From the NCBI GenBank assembly GCA_031409875.1, contig JANNYB010000138.1:1-19117 (forward strand): a stretch of 19,117 bases of DNA, read 5' to 3'. The first letter of the stretch is position 1. Each line of letters starts with the position of its first letter. The stretch is from CALMEH01 sp031409875 (GTDB lineage: Bacteria; Acidobacteriota; Blastocatellia; Pyrinomonadales; Pyrinomonadaceae). Position numbers and translations under genes: made by a program. Of this stretch, positions 1 through 6,793 are shown piece by piece. A model generated the notes under the pieces. The model was not told the origin of the DNA, did not search any database, and saw only the letters and a program-made list of their open reading frames with translations.

Positions 1-418
1 CGATATTTTGCAAATTTCAGCAAAAGATTTAAAAATCGTAACAACTAAACACCCGACCGAAGCAGAAATCCGCGCCCTTCTTTTCGCGTGGAAAGTGTGC
101 AAGCACGTCAAATCAAACGCGATTGTTTTTGCCAATGAATCGCAAACAATCGGAGTCGGCGCAGGACAAATGAACCGCGTTGATTCCGTGCGAATCGCGG
201 CAATTCGTGCCGAAAGATTTGCTCTGCCATTGCAAAATTCGGTTCTCGCGTCCGATGCCTTTTTCCCGTTCCGCGACAACATAGACGAAGCCGCAAAATT
301 CGGCATTTCCGCCGTCATCCAACCCGGCGGTTCGGTCAAAGACAGTGAAGTTATCGAAGCCGCCAACGAACACAATTTGGCAATGGTCTTCACAGGCGCA
401 AGACACTTTAAGCACTAA
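1..418 (+). CDS. purH: Bifunctional AICAR formyltransferase / IMP cyclohydrolase, C-terminal fragment
   Basis: The frame is open at the left edge of the window, so only the last 138 or so residues are present. PurH catalyses the last two steps of de novo purine synthesis in the cytoplasm: formyl transfer to AICAR, then cyclisation to IMP. The part seen is the end of the AICAR formyltransferase domain, recognised from NAIVFA, GAGQMNRVDS, SDAFFPFRD, the IQPGGSVKD stretch and the family's characteristic end MVFTGARHFKH. The in-frame TTG at base 8 is internal to the gene, not a start. No terminator hairpin is visible in the 60 bases after the stop, and the next gene converges from the other strand. 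Identity is very secure. Confidence 0.96.
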   Translation, partial: DILQISAKDLKIVTTKHPTEAEIRALLFAWKVCKHVKSNAIVFANESQTIGVGAGQMNRVDSVRIAAIRAERFALPLQNSVLASDAFFPFRDNIDEAAKFGISAVIQPGGSVKDSEVIEAANEHNLAMVFTGARHFKH

Positions 419-480
419 ATCTTTGGCTTGTAATGTTGCCCGTTGTGAAATATTTTTCCTTTTCGTGAGCGATAAGTTCT

Positions 481-912
481 TTAATAATTATCGTTTTCTT
501 CGTTCTTTTGAGTCGGAATCAGTTTTTCTTTCAATTCATAATCTATGCGTTCATAATGCGAATTGAATTTTGAAATCATAAGTTTTTCTTTAACTGAAAC
601 AGGTTTTACGCCGCCGTTTTCCAAAATTACCGTGCAAACTTTTCCTTCATTTGAAATTATAGTTGAAGGATTTTCTATGTTGTTACACGGAACTCCAAAA
701 ATCAGCCAATAAATGCGGCTTTCTTCTTTTGGCAAAGTGTTTTGTGACGGAATTCGTAAAACTGAAGTCAACAAAAATTGATAACCGTGCGGTGCAATTA
801 TAATACTTTGATTTGAAAAAGTTCCTTTAAATTTCGCTAAACTCTCTATAAAATTTTGCCGTTTTGACAGAAATTTTTCGTTGTTTCTTCCTGTTCTGAC
901 ATTTCCCAACAT
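481..912 (-). CDS. Hypothetical protein, 143 aa
   Basis: I do not recognise this protein. The frame is open for 147 codons from a TTG at 924; the first ATG is at 912 and is preferred, but neither start has a clear ribosome binding site. The protein is soluble-looking, with no signal peptide or membrane segment. It has a hydrophobic strand-rich middle (SIIIAPHGYQFLL, then RIYWLIFGVPCNNI) and a charged Lys/Glu-rich tail. Such alternating hydrophobic strands suggest a small alpha/beta or beta-barrel fold, but this is only an impression. Its 5' end abuts the nested inverted repeat at 926-1068, which may have displaced its original promoter. It converges on purH. Confidence 0.6.
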   Translation of the reverse strand: MLGNVRTGRNNEKFLSKRQNFIESLAKFKGTFSNQSIIIAPHGYQFLLTSVLRIPSQNTLPKEESRIYWLIFGVPCNNIENPSTIISNEGKVCTVILENGGVKPVSVKEKLMISKFNSHYERIDYELKEKLIPTQKNEENDNY

Positions 913-925
913 TAGAAAAGACAAT

Positions 926-1068
926 ATAATACCGTTTCTCTTTAGAAACTATGCAATGATGAGAACCGTTTAGCGGTAGCGGACGGGCAGTTTTGCCAAG
1001 TCGCTACCGCTCCTTGTTCTCATTAAACAACTTTCTTTATGCACAGTTTCTAAGTGGAAACGGTATTA
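926..1068. repeat. MITE-like nested inverted-repeat element
   Basis: Outer arms at 926-954 and 1040-1068 are inverted copies of each other over 29 bases with about four mismatches. They start TAATACCGTTTC and end AGAAACTATGCA on the left side. Inside lies a separate palindrome at 961-1021, with outer tips GAGAAC and GTTCTC and inner arms GCGGTAGCG (973-981) and CGCTACCGC (1002-1010). The inner unit is the same repeat family seen at 15553-15674. There is no reading frame inside. It fits a non-autonomous mobile element or a repeat inserted in another repeat. Confidence 0.75.
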
Positions 1069-1081
1069 GCTATCTTTTTGA

Positions 1082-1834
1082 TTAAGGAAGTCTTTTTATT
1101 TGAGCCGGATTGATTTTGAAAAAGAGTTGATTGCCGGTTCGGGAAACTTCGCCTGAAATTTCAATCGGCTCGGCAACAAAGTCGAGAATTTCAGAATTTA
1201 CAGTCTCATTTTTTTTTGATAAAAGCCATAATTCCGAAACATTGCCGCGAAAGTCTTTAACTACGAAAAGCGGCGGAATTCCTCCGCGCAGACACGCCAC
1301 AGCACAATCCCGATGCGGTTTTGATTGTCCGGGATTCATCACGCCAAGATAACATTTTGAATCTACAATTTCGCCTTTGAGCGTGAATTCGCCCAAAAAT
1401 TCGCTTTGTTCGACAATCGGATTTGAGTTAGCAGAAGACGTTTCGATTGAGTCATCAACAACCTCAATCATTCGCAAATCGTCACGATAAATCAGCATTC
1501 CTTTTAATTTGACGCGCTGACCATCCAAAGTTCCGGCTTCGACACCGTGTTTTCCTTCAGCAACGAGCGGAATTCGTTCAAAGATAGGCAAACCATTATT
1601 TTTTTCAATCCTTTCGACTAACAAAAATGGAATCGGTTTGGCTTGAATCGTGCCTTCAAAGTCTTTGACCATCCCAAATTCAAAAACGCTTTTCGCAAAA
1701 GGCTTTTGTCCAATCCACAAAAAAATTACCAAACCAATCGCCATCACAAAAGCCGAAACGACAAAAATTTTGATAACTTTCGCCAAATTTTTCGATATTT
1801 TCGGCACATAACCAATGTAAAATTCTTCGTTCAT
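1082..1834 (-). CDS. Membrane-anchored protein with a conserved-looking Cys/His segment, 250 aa
   Basis: This is the last gene of a four-gene operon with the Rieske/ferric-reductase protein. The ATG at 1834 is chosen because the eight extra upstream codons fall in a palindromic repeat (1844-1908). One membrane segment is visible at about residues 23-43, after a short N-terminal tail, so most of the protein is probably on the outer face of the membrane. The rest looks like two small beta-rich domains. A dense motif around residues 155-200 contains Cys161, His174, Cys177 and Cys181 (SKCYLGV, then PHRDCAVAC, then RGGIPP), which could bind metal or a cofactor or form disulfides. I recall this motif from uncharacterised proteins but cannot name a family. 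A role as electron-transfer partner of the Rieske protein is inferred from context only. Confidence 0.75.
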   Translation of the reverse strand: MNEEFYIGYVPKISKNLAKVIKIFVVSAFVMAIGLVIFLWIGQKPFAKSVFEFGMVKDFEGTIQAKPIPFLLVERIEKNNGLPIFERIPLVAEGKHGVEAGTLDGQRVKLKGMLIYRDDLRMIEVVDDSIETSSANSNPIVEQSEFLGEFTLKGEIVDSKCYLGVMNPGQSKPHRDCAVACLRGGIPPLFVVKDFRGNVSELWLLSKKNETVNSEILDFVAEPIEISGEVSRTGNQLFFKINPAQIKRLP

Positions 1835-1843
1835 ATTTTTGTT

Positions 1844-1908
1844 TGCCACAGAGTTCACAGAGAGATTTCTATCTATTTTTCTCGTTGTTCTTCGGCGATC
1901 TCTGTGGC
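1844..1908. repeat. GCCACAGAG-type palindromic repeat
   Basis: The left arm GCCACAGAGTTCACAGAGAG (1844-1863) pairs with CTCTGTGGC (1900-1908). The same motif builds the palindrome at 2932-2994. The right arm and loop supply the last dozen or so codons of the Rieske protein, including its stop at 1873-1875. The left arm lies just before the start of the next gene. Confidence 0.65.
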
Positions 1909-2922
1909 TAGAGTTTTTGCGCCTAATTTATTCGGCTTTTTGTTCACAAATACTTTTCCGTCTTCGATTTTGATGTTAAAAGTCGGAACTTTTTCGGTAA
2001 AAGGCGGTGGCGACGCGCCGGTTTCGGGCAAATATTGGAAACCGTGCCACGGGCAAGCGATGCAACCGTCATCGCCAATTTTGCCTTCGCCGAGCGGACC
2101 GTTTTGGTGTTGGCAAACATTGGAAACGGCGGAAATTTTACCGTCGTATTTGAAAATTGCTACTCTTTCGCCCGAAATTGTGCGGATGCAAGCGCGTTTT
2201 TCGGGAATTTCGGCAACGGTGCAAGCCTCGACAAATTCATCGTTTGAACCAATTTCTTTATCTAAATTGATTTCTTTGAAAGCTGAAATCAGATGCAATC
2301 CAATTACCAAAACTAAACCAATTCCCAACAAAACAGCCAAAATCGGTGAAGTTTCGGCTTGCAAAATTCCCAACGTAACGTGACCAATCAGCAGCGCATA
2401 TGCAACATAAACAAGCGTGTGCAAAGTTTTCCAAACAGGCGCAGTTAAATTATTCAACCAAAAATCGTGGCTCGTAATTGCCATCAAAAAAAGAATTATC
2501 AGAGCGATTAAACCTAAAACTTGAAACGGAAAATCGGCGATGCTGTTAAATCTCGTGTTGCTAACCAAAATGCTGACAATAGGATTTACCGTGCCAAGTG
2601 CGTGAAATTGAATAATCGAAAAAACAGCGTGAACCGCGCTAATCAGAAAAGTTGTAACGCCCAAATGTCGGCGATTGTAGAGCAAAGGCAAAAATTTTGG
2701 AAACAAACGACAAAGCGGACCGATGATTAAAACAATGTGCAAAAGTAAAATCGAACAAGTTCCAAAACCGCGAATAATCAAAGTTTCAATCGTTATATTT
2801 GGTTGTAAAATTCCGCCTAAACCGATAAATAACAACAGATAAACCGCCACGCCCAACCACAAAATTACATCATAAATTTTCTTCTGCCGATTCCAACTGA
2901 TTGCAATGTATTTGTCGCTCAT
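1873..2922 (-). CDS. Ferric-reductase/MsrQ-like haem b membrane protein fused to a Rieske [2Fe-2S] domain
   Basis: The protein has 349 residues from the ATG at 2922; a longer open frame runs through an upstream repeat and the 54-aa gene and is not used. The N-terminal two thirds are six or so membrane segments of the ferric reductase-like family (as in NOX, YedZ/MsrQ). Likely haem ligands are His98 in the RRHLGVTTFLISAVH helix and His168 and His181 in the WKTLHTL...H helix. Residues about 230-335 form a Rieske domain with ligands Cys270, His272, Cys290 and His293 (CQH and CPWHGF). Electrons probably pass between a quinone, haem b and the Fe-S cluster; donor and acceptor are unknown. It sits between two tiny membrane proteins and a Cys/His membrane protein in one operon. 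The last residues (TEIAEEQREK) come from a palindromic repeat. Confidence 0.88.
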   Translation of the reverse strand: MSDKYIAISWNRQKKIYDVILWLGVAVYLLLFIGLGGILQPNITIETLIIRGFGTCSILLLHIVLIIGPLCRLFPKFLPLLYNRRHLGVTTFLISAVHAVFSIIQFHALGTVNPIVSILVSNTRFNSIADFPFQVLGLIALIILFLMAITSHDFWLNNLTAPVWKTLHTLVYVAYALLIGHVTLGILQAETSPILAVLLGIGLVLVIGLHLISAFKEINLDKEIGSNDEFVEACTVAEIPEKRACIRTISGERVAIFKYDGKISAVSNVCQHQNGPLGEGKIGDDGCIACPWHGFQYLPETGASPPPFTEKVPTFNIKIEDGKVFVNKKPNKLGAKTLATEIAEEQREK

Positions 2923-2931
2923 AATTTTGTA

Positions 2932-2994
2932 GCCACAGAGAACACAGAAAAAAAGAGAAAAAATTATCTCGGTGTTCTGTGTGAACTTTGTGGC
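2932..2994. repeat. GCCACAGAG-type palindromic repeat
   Basis: GCCACAGAGAACACAGA at the left pairs with TCTGTGTGAACTTTGTGGC at the right around an A/G-rich loop. It is the same family as 1844-1908 and resembles the CCACATAG palindrome at 7851-7912 in form. It overlaps the 3' end of the 54-aa gene and gives that protein its last residues and stop codon. Confidence 0.7.
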
Positions 2995-3128
2995 AAAATT
3001 TTTTTCGGAATTGTTTCGTTTGTCGGCTCGCTGTGCCGAAACGCGATGCTTGCAATAAAAATCAGCGGCAGCAAAATCGCCAAAATCAGCCAAATAAATT
3101 TATGTCTTTTGCGGATGGAACGAATCAT
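2964..3128 (-). CDS. Small single-pass membrane protein, 54 aa
   Basis: The ATG at 3128 overlaps the TGA of the upstream 82-aa gene in an ATGA junction, which is strong evidence for translation by coupling. The protein begins MIRSIRKRHKFIW, a basic cytoplasmic tail, followed by one hydrophobic segment (residues about 12-30) and a short polar tail. The last ten or so residues and the TAA lie in the palindromic repeat 2932-2994, so the original protein may have ended differently. It is probably a small subunit or assembly factor for the Rieske/haem b protein encoded next. Function is not recognised. Confidence 0.65.
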   Translation of the reverse strand: MIRSIRKRHKFIWLILAILLPLIFIASIAFRHSEPTNETIPKKILPQSSHRTPR

Positions 3129-3373
3129 TTTTCAGCCTCCAACCGATGCGCGTTTTTTTCCATTTGACGTTTTTTGCCATTCAAAATTCGCCACCCCAAC
3201 AAAACCCAAAAGGGAATTACGCCGAAAAATATCAGCAGTCGAAAACCAATACTTGTTTCTTTGGCGGAATCGTCCAATTTCGTCACGCCAAACATCACAA
3301 ACCACACGGCAAACAGCACGCCGATTGCCAGATAGACAAAAATTGTATAAACGATAATTTCAGCCCACAACAT
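3125..3373 (-). CDS. Small two-pass membrane protein, 82 aa
   Basis: This is the first gene of the four-gene redox operon. Two hydrophobic segments are clear, at about residues 5-29 (IIVYTIFVYLAIGVLFAVWF) and 44-64, followed by a basic tail rich in Lys and Arg. Its stop overlaps the next ATG by four bases. The size and layout resemble small subunits of respiratory complexes, but no family is recognised. A candidate ECF-type promoter element, GGAATAAA, lies at 3409-3416, 36 bases upstream of the ATG. Confidence 0.8.
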   Translation of the reverse strand: MLWAEIIVYTIFVYLAIGVLFAVWFVMFGVTKLDDSAKETSIGFRLLIFFGVIPFWVLLGWRILNGKKRQMEKNAHRLEAEK

Positions 3374-3387
3374 AAAATTCTAGTTTA

Positions 3388-3416
3388 GAAATTACTAAAA
3401 GAACCAAATTTATTCC
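3388..3416 (-). promoter_or_regulatory. Candidate ECF-type promoter of the Rieske operon
   Basis: GGAATAAA at 3416-3409 (minus strand) sits in the 54-base gap between two genes, the same distance from the ATG as in the aquaporin gene. The expected -10 position (3393-3388) reads AATTTC, a poorer match than the GATTTA/GTTTTA at the other three sites, so this is the weakest of the set. Confidence 0.35.
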
Positions 3417-3427
3417 ATCTTTATTCA

Positions 3428-3856
3428 CTACTTTGTTGTCTGATAACTGATTAAAAAAGCAAAGATAGCAATAAACAAACAAAGTGGCGAAAAGAGAACT
3501 GTATCCCAATAAGCAAAGCTGGAGTCGCGCACTATCTTGAAAAATCCGACATATTTAAATTCTCCAATCGCCCGTAAAAAGAATAATATCGAAATTAAAA
3601 GAGTTGCCCAACGGAACATCCATTTTGGAATTATTTCACCTCCAAAACCGATTTGTCCTAAAACAGTCATCATTGCTAAAAACAAAGCAAATGCAACCAA
3701 CAAAGTTGCTGACATTGACGGGACAAAGAGAGGCTTATCTCCAACGCTCGGTATTGCTACTGAATTGCCCGCAATTCCCACAAATGCCCAATAAATATGC
3801 AACAAACCCAAAATTGCAAAAATTAGAGCCAACAAAATTCCTAATATACTTTTCAT
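3428..3856 (-). CDS. DUF3995 family membrane protein
   Basis: The protein has 142 residues from the ATG at 3856 (the open frame also offers a TTG two codons earlier). It has four membrane helices at roughly residues 3-25, 48-70, 80-100 and 115-138. The first helix contains LLHIYWAF, and the following loop GDKPLFVPS and FRAIGEFKYVG-like segment (LRAIGEFKYVGFFK) are typical of DUF3995. The family's function is unknown. It lies 54 bases upstream of the redox operon in the same orientation but is probably a separate unit. The 60 bases upstream hold no further gene. Confidence 0.85.
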   Translation of the reverse strand: MKSILGILLALIFAILGLLHIYWAFVGIAGNSVAIPSVGDKPLFVPSMSATLLVAFALFLAMMTVLGQIGFGGEIIPKWMFRWATLLISILFFLRAIGEFKYVGFFKIVRDSSFAYWDTVLFSPLCLFIAIFAFLISYQTTK

Positions 3857-3918
3857 GAACAAAACTATCGTAAATCATTTATGGGTATATGGAAATCCAC
3901 TAAATTTTTTAGGGGGAA

Positions 3919-6606
3919 TTACTCACCACTCTGTTGCAATAATTTTGCGACTAATCCTGTCCAGCCCGTCTGATGACTTGCGCCAACTCCCGCGCCTGTG
4001 TCGCCGTGAAAATATTCGTGGAAAAGAATTAAATCGCGCCAGTGTTCATCAGTTTGGAACTTGTCTAAATCTCCATAAACAGGACGTTTGCCGTCGACAT
4101 CTTGCAAAAATATATGCGACAAACGACGCGAAAGTTCTTGCGAAACTTCCCAGAGATTCATCATAATTCCCGAACCCGTTGGACACTCAACTTTCAAATC
4201 TTCGCCATAAAAATAATGGAATTTTTGCAAAGATTCAATCAGCAAATAATTAACCGGCATCCAAATCGGACCGCGCCAATTTGAGTTTCCGCCGAATAAA
4301 CCACTTGAGCTTTCGGCTGGTTCATAATCAACCCGATGCTCATTGCCATTGACGTTCAAAATATACGGATTGTCTTTGTGATAACGCGACAACGCACGAA
4401 GTCCAAATGGTGAAAGAAATTCGTTTTCGTCCAACATCACTTTCAAAACTCGTTCCAATCTTTCCCGAAAGGCGATTGAAAGTAATCGTCTTTCATCTTT
4501 CGTTTCAACATTTGCGGTTAATTTTGGACGATTTTTCAAAAACCATTCAAATCGTTGTTTGAAATCGGGCAATGCGTCCAAAGTTTCCGAATCAATCGTA
4601 GCAACCGCAAAAAGCGGAATCAGTCCGACCATTGAGCGAACTTTGAGCGGTATATTTCGTTCATCGTGTAAATGCAAAACATCGTAATAAAAACCATCTT
4701 CATCGTTCCAAAGTGAAATGCCTTCTTGCCCTAAATTGTTCATTGCATCGGCAATGTAGATAAAATGCTCCCAAAATTTTGTCGCCACATCTTCATAAGA
4801 ATCATCAGTTACGGCAAGTTCAAGCGCGATTGCCAGCAGATTCAAACAATACATCGCCATCCAACTTGTGCCGTCCGATTGCGCCAATTTTCCACCTGTC
4901 GGAAGCGGCTGACTTCTATCAAAAACGCCGATGTTGTCTAATCCTAAAAATCCGCCTTCAAAAACATTCATCCCTTCCGCGTCTTTGCGATTCACCCACC
5001 AAGTAAAATTGAGCAATAATTTTTGGAAAATTCGCACCAAAAACTTGGTATCGCCTTTGCCAGTGCGTTTTTTGTCAATTTGATAAATCCGCAACGCCGC
5101 CCAAGCGTGAACGGGCGGATTTACGTCTCCGTATGCCCATTCATACGCCGGAATCTGCCCGTTTGGGTGCATATACCATTCGCGCAACATCAAAATTAGC
5201 TGTGATTTTGCAAAATCGGCATCAACCATCGCCAGCGGAATACAATGAAAAGCTAAATCCCAAGCCGCATACCACGGATATTCCCATTTGTCGGGCATCG
5301 AAATCACATCGGCATTGTTCAAATGTCGCCATTCATTATTGCGACCTTTTTTGCGGTCTTCAGGCGGTTTTGGCTGATTTGAATCGCCTTCAAGCCATTT
5401 TTCCACATCGTAATGATAAAATTGTTTCGACCATAAAATCCCCGCAAACGCTTGACGCATCACGTTTTGTGCGTCTTTTGAAAGATTTGACGGAATAATT
5501 TCTGCATAGAATTCGTCCGCTTCTTTCTGTCTGTTTGCGAAAATTTTGTCGAAGTCTTTGAAAATTGTGTCAGAACCGTCTGCGGTAGCGGATGGTTTAA
5601 CCTTAGCGTTTGCGGAAGTTGATTTGCCCGAATTAACTTTCTGAGTCGGCTGAGTTAAATTGCTCGCTACCGCAGGCGGTTCTGACTTGAGACGCAAACG
5701 TATCATTTTTTCCTCACCGCCCGCGATTTCCAAAATGTAATTTGCCGCCGCCTTCGTGCCATTATTTTCAGGATTTACCGCGTTTTTATTGCCGTTCACT
5801 ATATAATCATTGATGCCGTCTTTGACAAATTGCGATTCATTTTCCGCACCGAAAAGTTTTTGCTTATTAGTATTATTTTCACAAAAAAGCAACTCATCCG
5901 CGTTTTCGCAAATTAGTTGATAATTGCCGCCTTCAATCGTGTCAGATTCCAAATCTGAAATTTGAAATTTGAAATTCGGTTTCGTGCCGTCCCAACTCCA
6001 AACATTCCGCACCCAAATCGTCGGCAAAACATTGATTTGTGCAGTTTCCGAACTACGATTGGCAACCGTGATTTTGATTAAAATATCTTCCGTGTCAGCT
6101 TTGGCGTATTCGATAAAACAATCGAAGTATTTGTTTTCATTGAAGATACCAGAATCTAATAATTCAAATTCGCCGTTCAATTTTCCCGCGTTTCGATTTT
6201 CTTCGAGCAATTTCGCGTATGGAAATTCGGACTGCGGATATTTGTAGAGATATTTCATATACGAATGCGTCGGTGTCGAATCAACATAGAAATAATACTC
6301 TTTAACATCTTCTCCGTGATTGCCTTCGCTACCCGTTAAGCCGAAAATTCGCTCTTTCAAAATCGCGTCTTTTCCATTCCAAAACGCAACCGAAAAACAA
6401 ATATTTTGCTGTTCATCGCTAATTCCGGCGATTCCGTCTTCGTTCCAGCGATAAGCGCGAGAACGAGCGTGGTCGTGCGGGAAAAAATCCCAAGCCGAAC
6501 CCGTTTGCGAATAGTCTTCGCGGACTGTTCCCCAAGCCCTTTCGGACAAATACGGTCCCCAATGTTTCCAATTTTTTTGCTGTAATCGTGTTTGTTCTGC
6601 GTTCAT
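3919..6606 (-). CDS. Glucosidase, MGH1/GH63-like glycoside hydrolase
   Basis: This 895-residue cytoplasmic-looking enzyme has no signal peptide and starts with MNAEQTRLQQKNWKHWGPYLSERAWGT-type sequence (residues 1-27), typical of the bacterial glucosidase family related to GH63 and mannosylglycerate hydrolase. The N-terminal half is a beta-sandwich-like domain and the C-terminal half, from about residue 350, an (alpha/alpha)6 barrel. Barrel motifs seen are YPWYAAWDLAFH, QIPAYEWAYGDVNPPVHAW, NSNWRGPIWMPVNYLL and FHEYFHGDTGAGVGASHQTG. The Asp of WDLAFH and the Glu of HEYFHGD are the likely catalytic acid and base by family analogy. Residues about 308-346 (Pro/Ala/Ser/Thr/Lys-rich) are encoded by a palindromic repeat inserted in frame at 5570-5685, between the two domains. 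It probably trims alpha-linked oligosaccharides or glycogen-derived sugars. Confidence 0.9.
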   Translation of the reverse strand: MNAEQTRLQQKNWKHWGPYLSERAWGTVREDYSQTGSAWDFFPHDHARSRAYRWNEDGIAGISDEQQNICFSVAFWNGKDAILKERIFGLTGSEGNHGEDVKEYYFYVDSTPTHSYMKYLYKYPQSEFPYAKLLEENRNAGKLNGEFELLDSGIFNENKYFDCFIEYAKADTEDILIKITVANRSSETAQINVLPTIWVRNVWSWDGTKPNFKFQISDLESDTIEGGNYQLICENADELLFCENNTNKQKLFGAENESQFVKDGINDYIVNGNKNAVNPENNGTKAAANYILEIAGGEEKMIRLRLKSEPPAVASNLTQPTQKVNSGKSTSANAKVKPSATADGSDTIFKDFDKIFANRQKEADEFYAEIIPSNLSKDAQNVMRQAFAGILWSKQFYHYDVEKWLEGDSNQPKPPEDRKKGRNNEWRHLNNADVISMPDKWEYPWYAAWDLAFHCIPLAMVDADFAKSQLILMLREWYMHPNGQIPAYEWAYGDVNPPVHAWAALRIYQIDKKRTGKGDTKFLVRIFQKLLLNFTWWVNRKDAEGMNVFEGGFLGLDNIGVFDRSQPLPTGGKLAQSDGTSWMAMYCLNLLAIALELAVTDDSYEDVATKFWEHFIYIADAMNNLGQEGISLWNDEDGFYYDVLHLHDERNIPLKVRSMVGLIPLFAVATIDSETLDALPDFKQRFEWFLKNRPKLTANVETKDERRLLSIAFRERLERVLKVMLDENEFLSPFGLRALSRYHKDNPYILNVNGNEHRVDYEPAESSSGLFGGNSNWRGPIWMPVNYLLIESLQKFHYFYGEDLKVECPTGSGIMMNLWEVSQELSRRLSHIFLQDVDGKRPVYGDLDKFQTDEHWRDLILFHEYFHGDTGAGVGASHQTGWTGLVAKLLQQSGE
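5570..5685. repeat. Palindromic repeat inserted in the glucosidase gene
   Basis: TCAGAACCGTCTGCGGTAGCG (5570-5590) pairs with CGCTACCGCAGGCGGTTCTGA (5665-5685) with one mismatch in 21. The arm shares the AGAACCG...GCGGTAGCG core with the repeats at 961-1021 and 15553-15674. It stays in frame and encodes a low-complexity linker starting SEPPAVAS and ending ATADGSD. Confidence 0.8.
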
Positions 6607-6624
6607 AACATCCTTTTATTCATC

Positions 6625-6774
6625 TATACCTAAACAAAAATGGTTTGCGAAAAATAGTTAGCCGGAAAAAGTCCAACACGCTTTAGCTTGTTGAACGTGC
6701 CGGCAGATCAACAAGCTAAAGCGTGTTGGACTTTTTAATCAAATATTTTCGCAAACCAATTCCTGTTTGGTATA
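6625..6774. repeat. Nested inverted-repeat element with perfect 29-bp inner hairpin
   Basis: The inner arms 6666-6694 and 6708-6736 are perfect 29-base inverted copies with a 13-base loop (AAAAAGTCCAACACGC at the start of the left arm). Outer, less perfect arms lie at 6625-6660 and 6737-6774 and share TATACC...TGGTTTGCGAAAA. The build matches the element at 926-1068: outer TACC-tipped arms around an unrelated hairpin. With A/T tracts on both ends, the inner hairpin could also end transcription from the VOC gene. Confidence 0.8.
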
Positions 6775-6793
6775 ATTAAGAAATCTGTTTCGA

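Noticed and set aside
1643..2383. 246-codon plus-strand open frame
   Set aside because: It runs antisense to both the anchored Cys/His protein and the Rieske protein, whose Rieske motif proves the minus strand is coding.
2923..3093. N-terminal extension of the Rieske protein by 57 residues
   Set aside because: It reads through a palindromic repeat and the 54-aa gene in another frame; the ATG at 2922 gives a normal MsrQ-like start.
5133..5498. 121-codon plus-strand open frame in the glucosidase region
   Set aside because: Antisense to the catalytic barrel of a clear enzyme; no domain or ribosome binding site.
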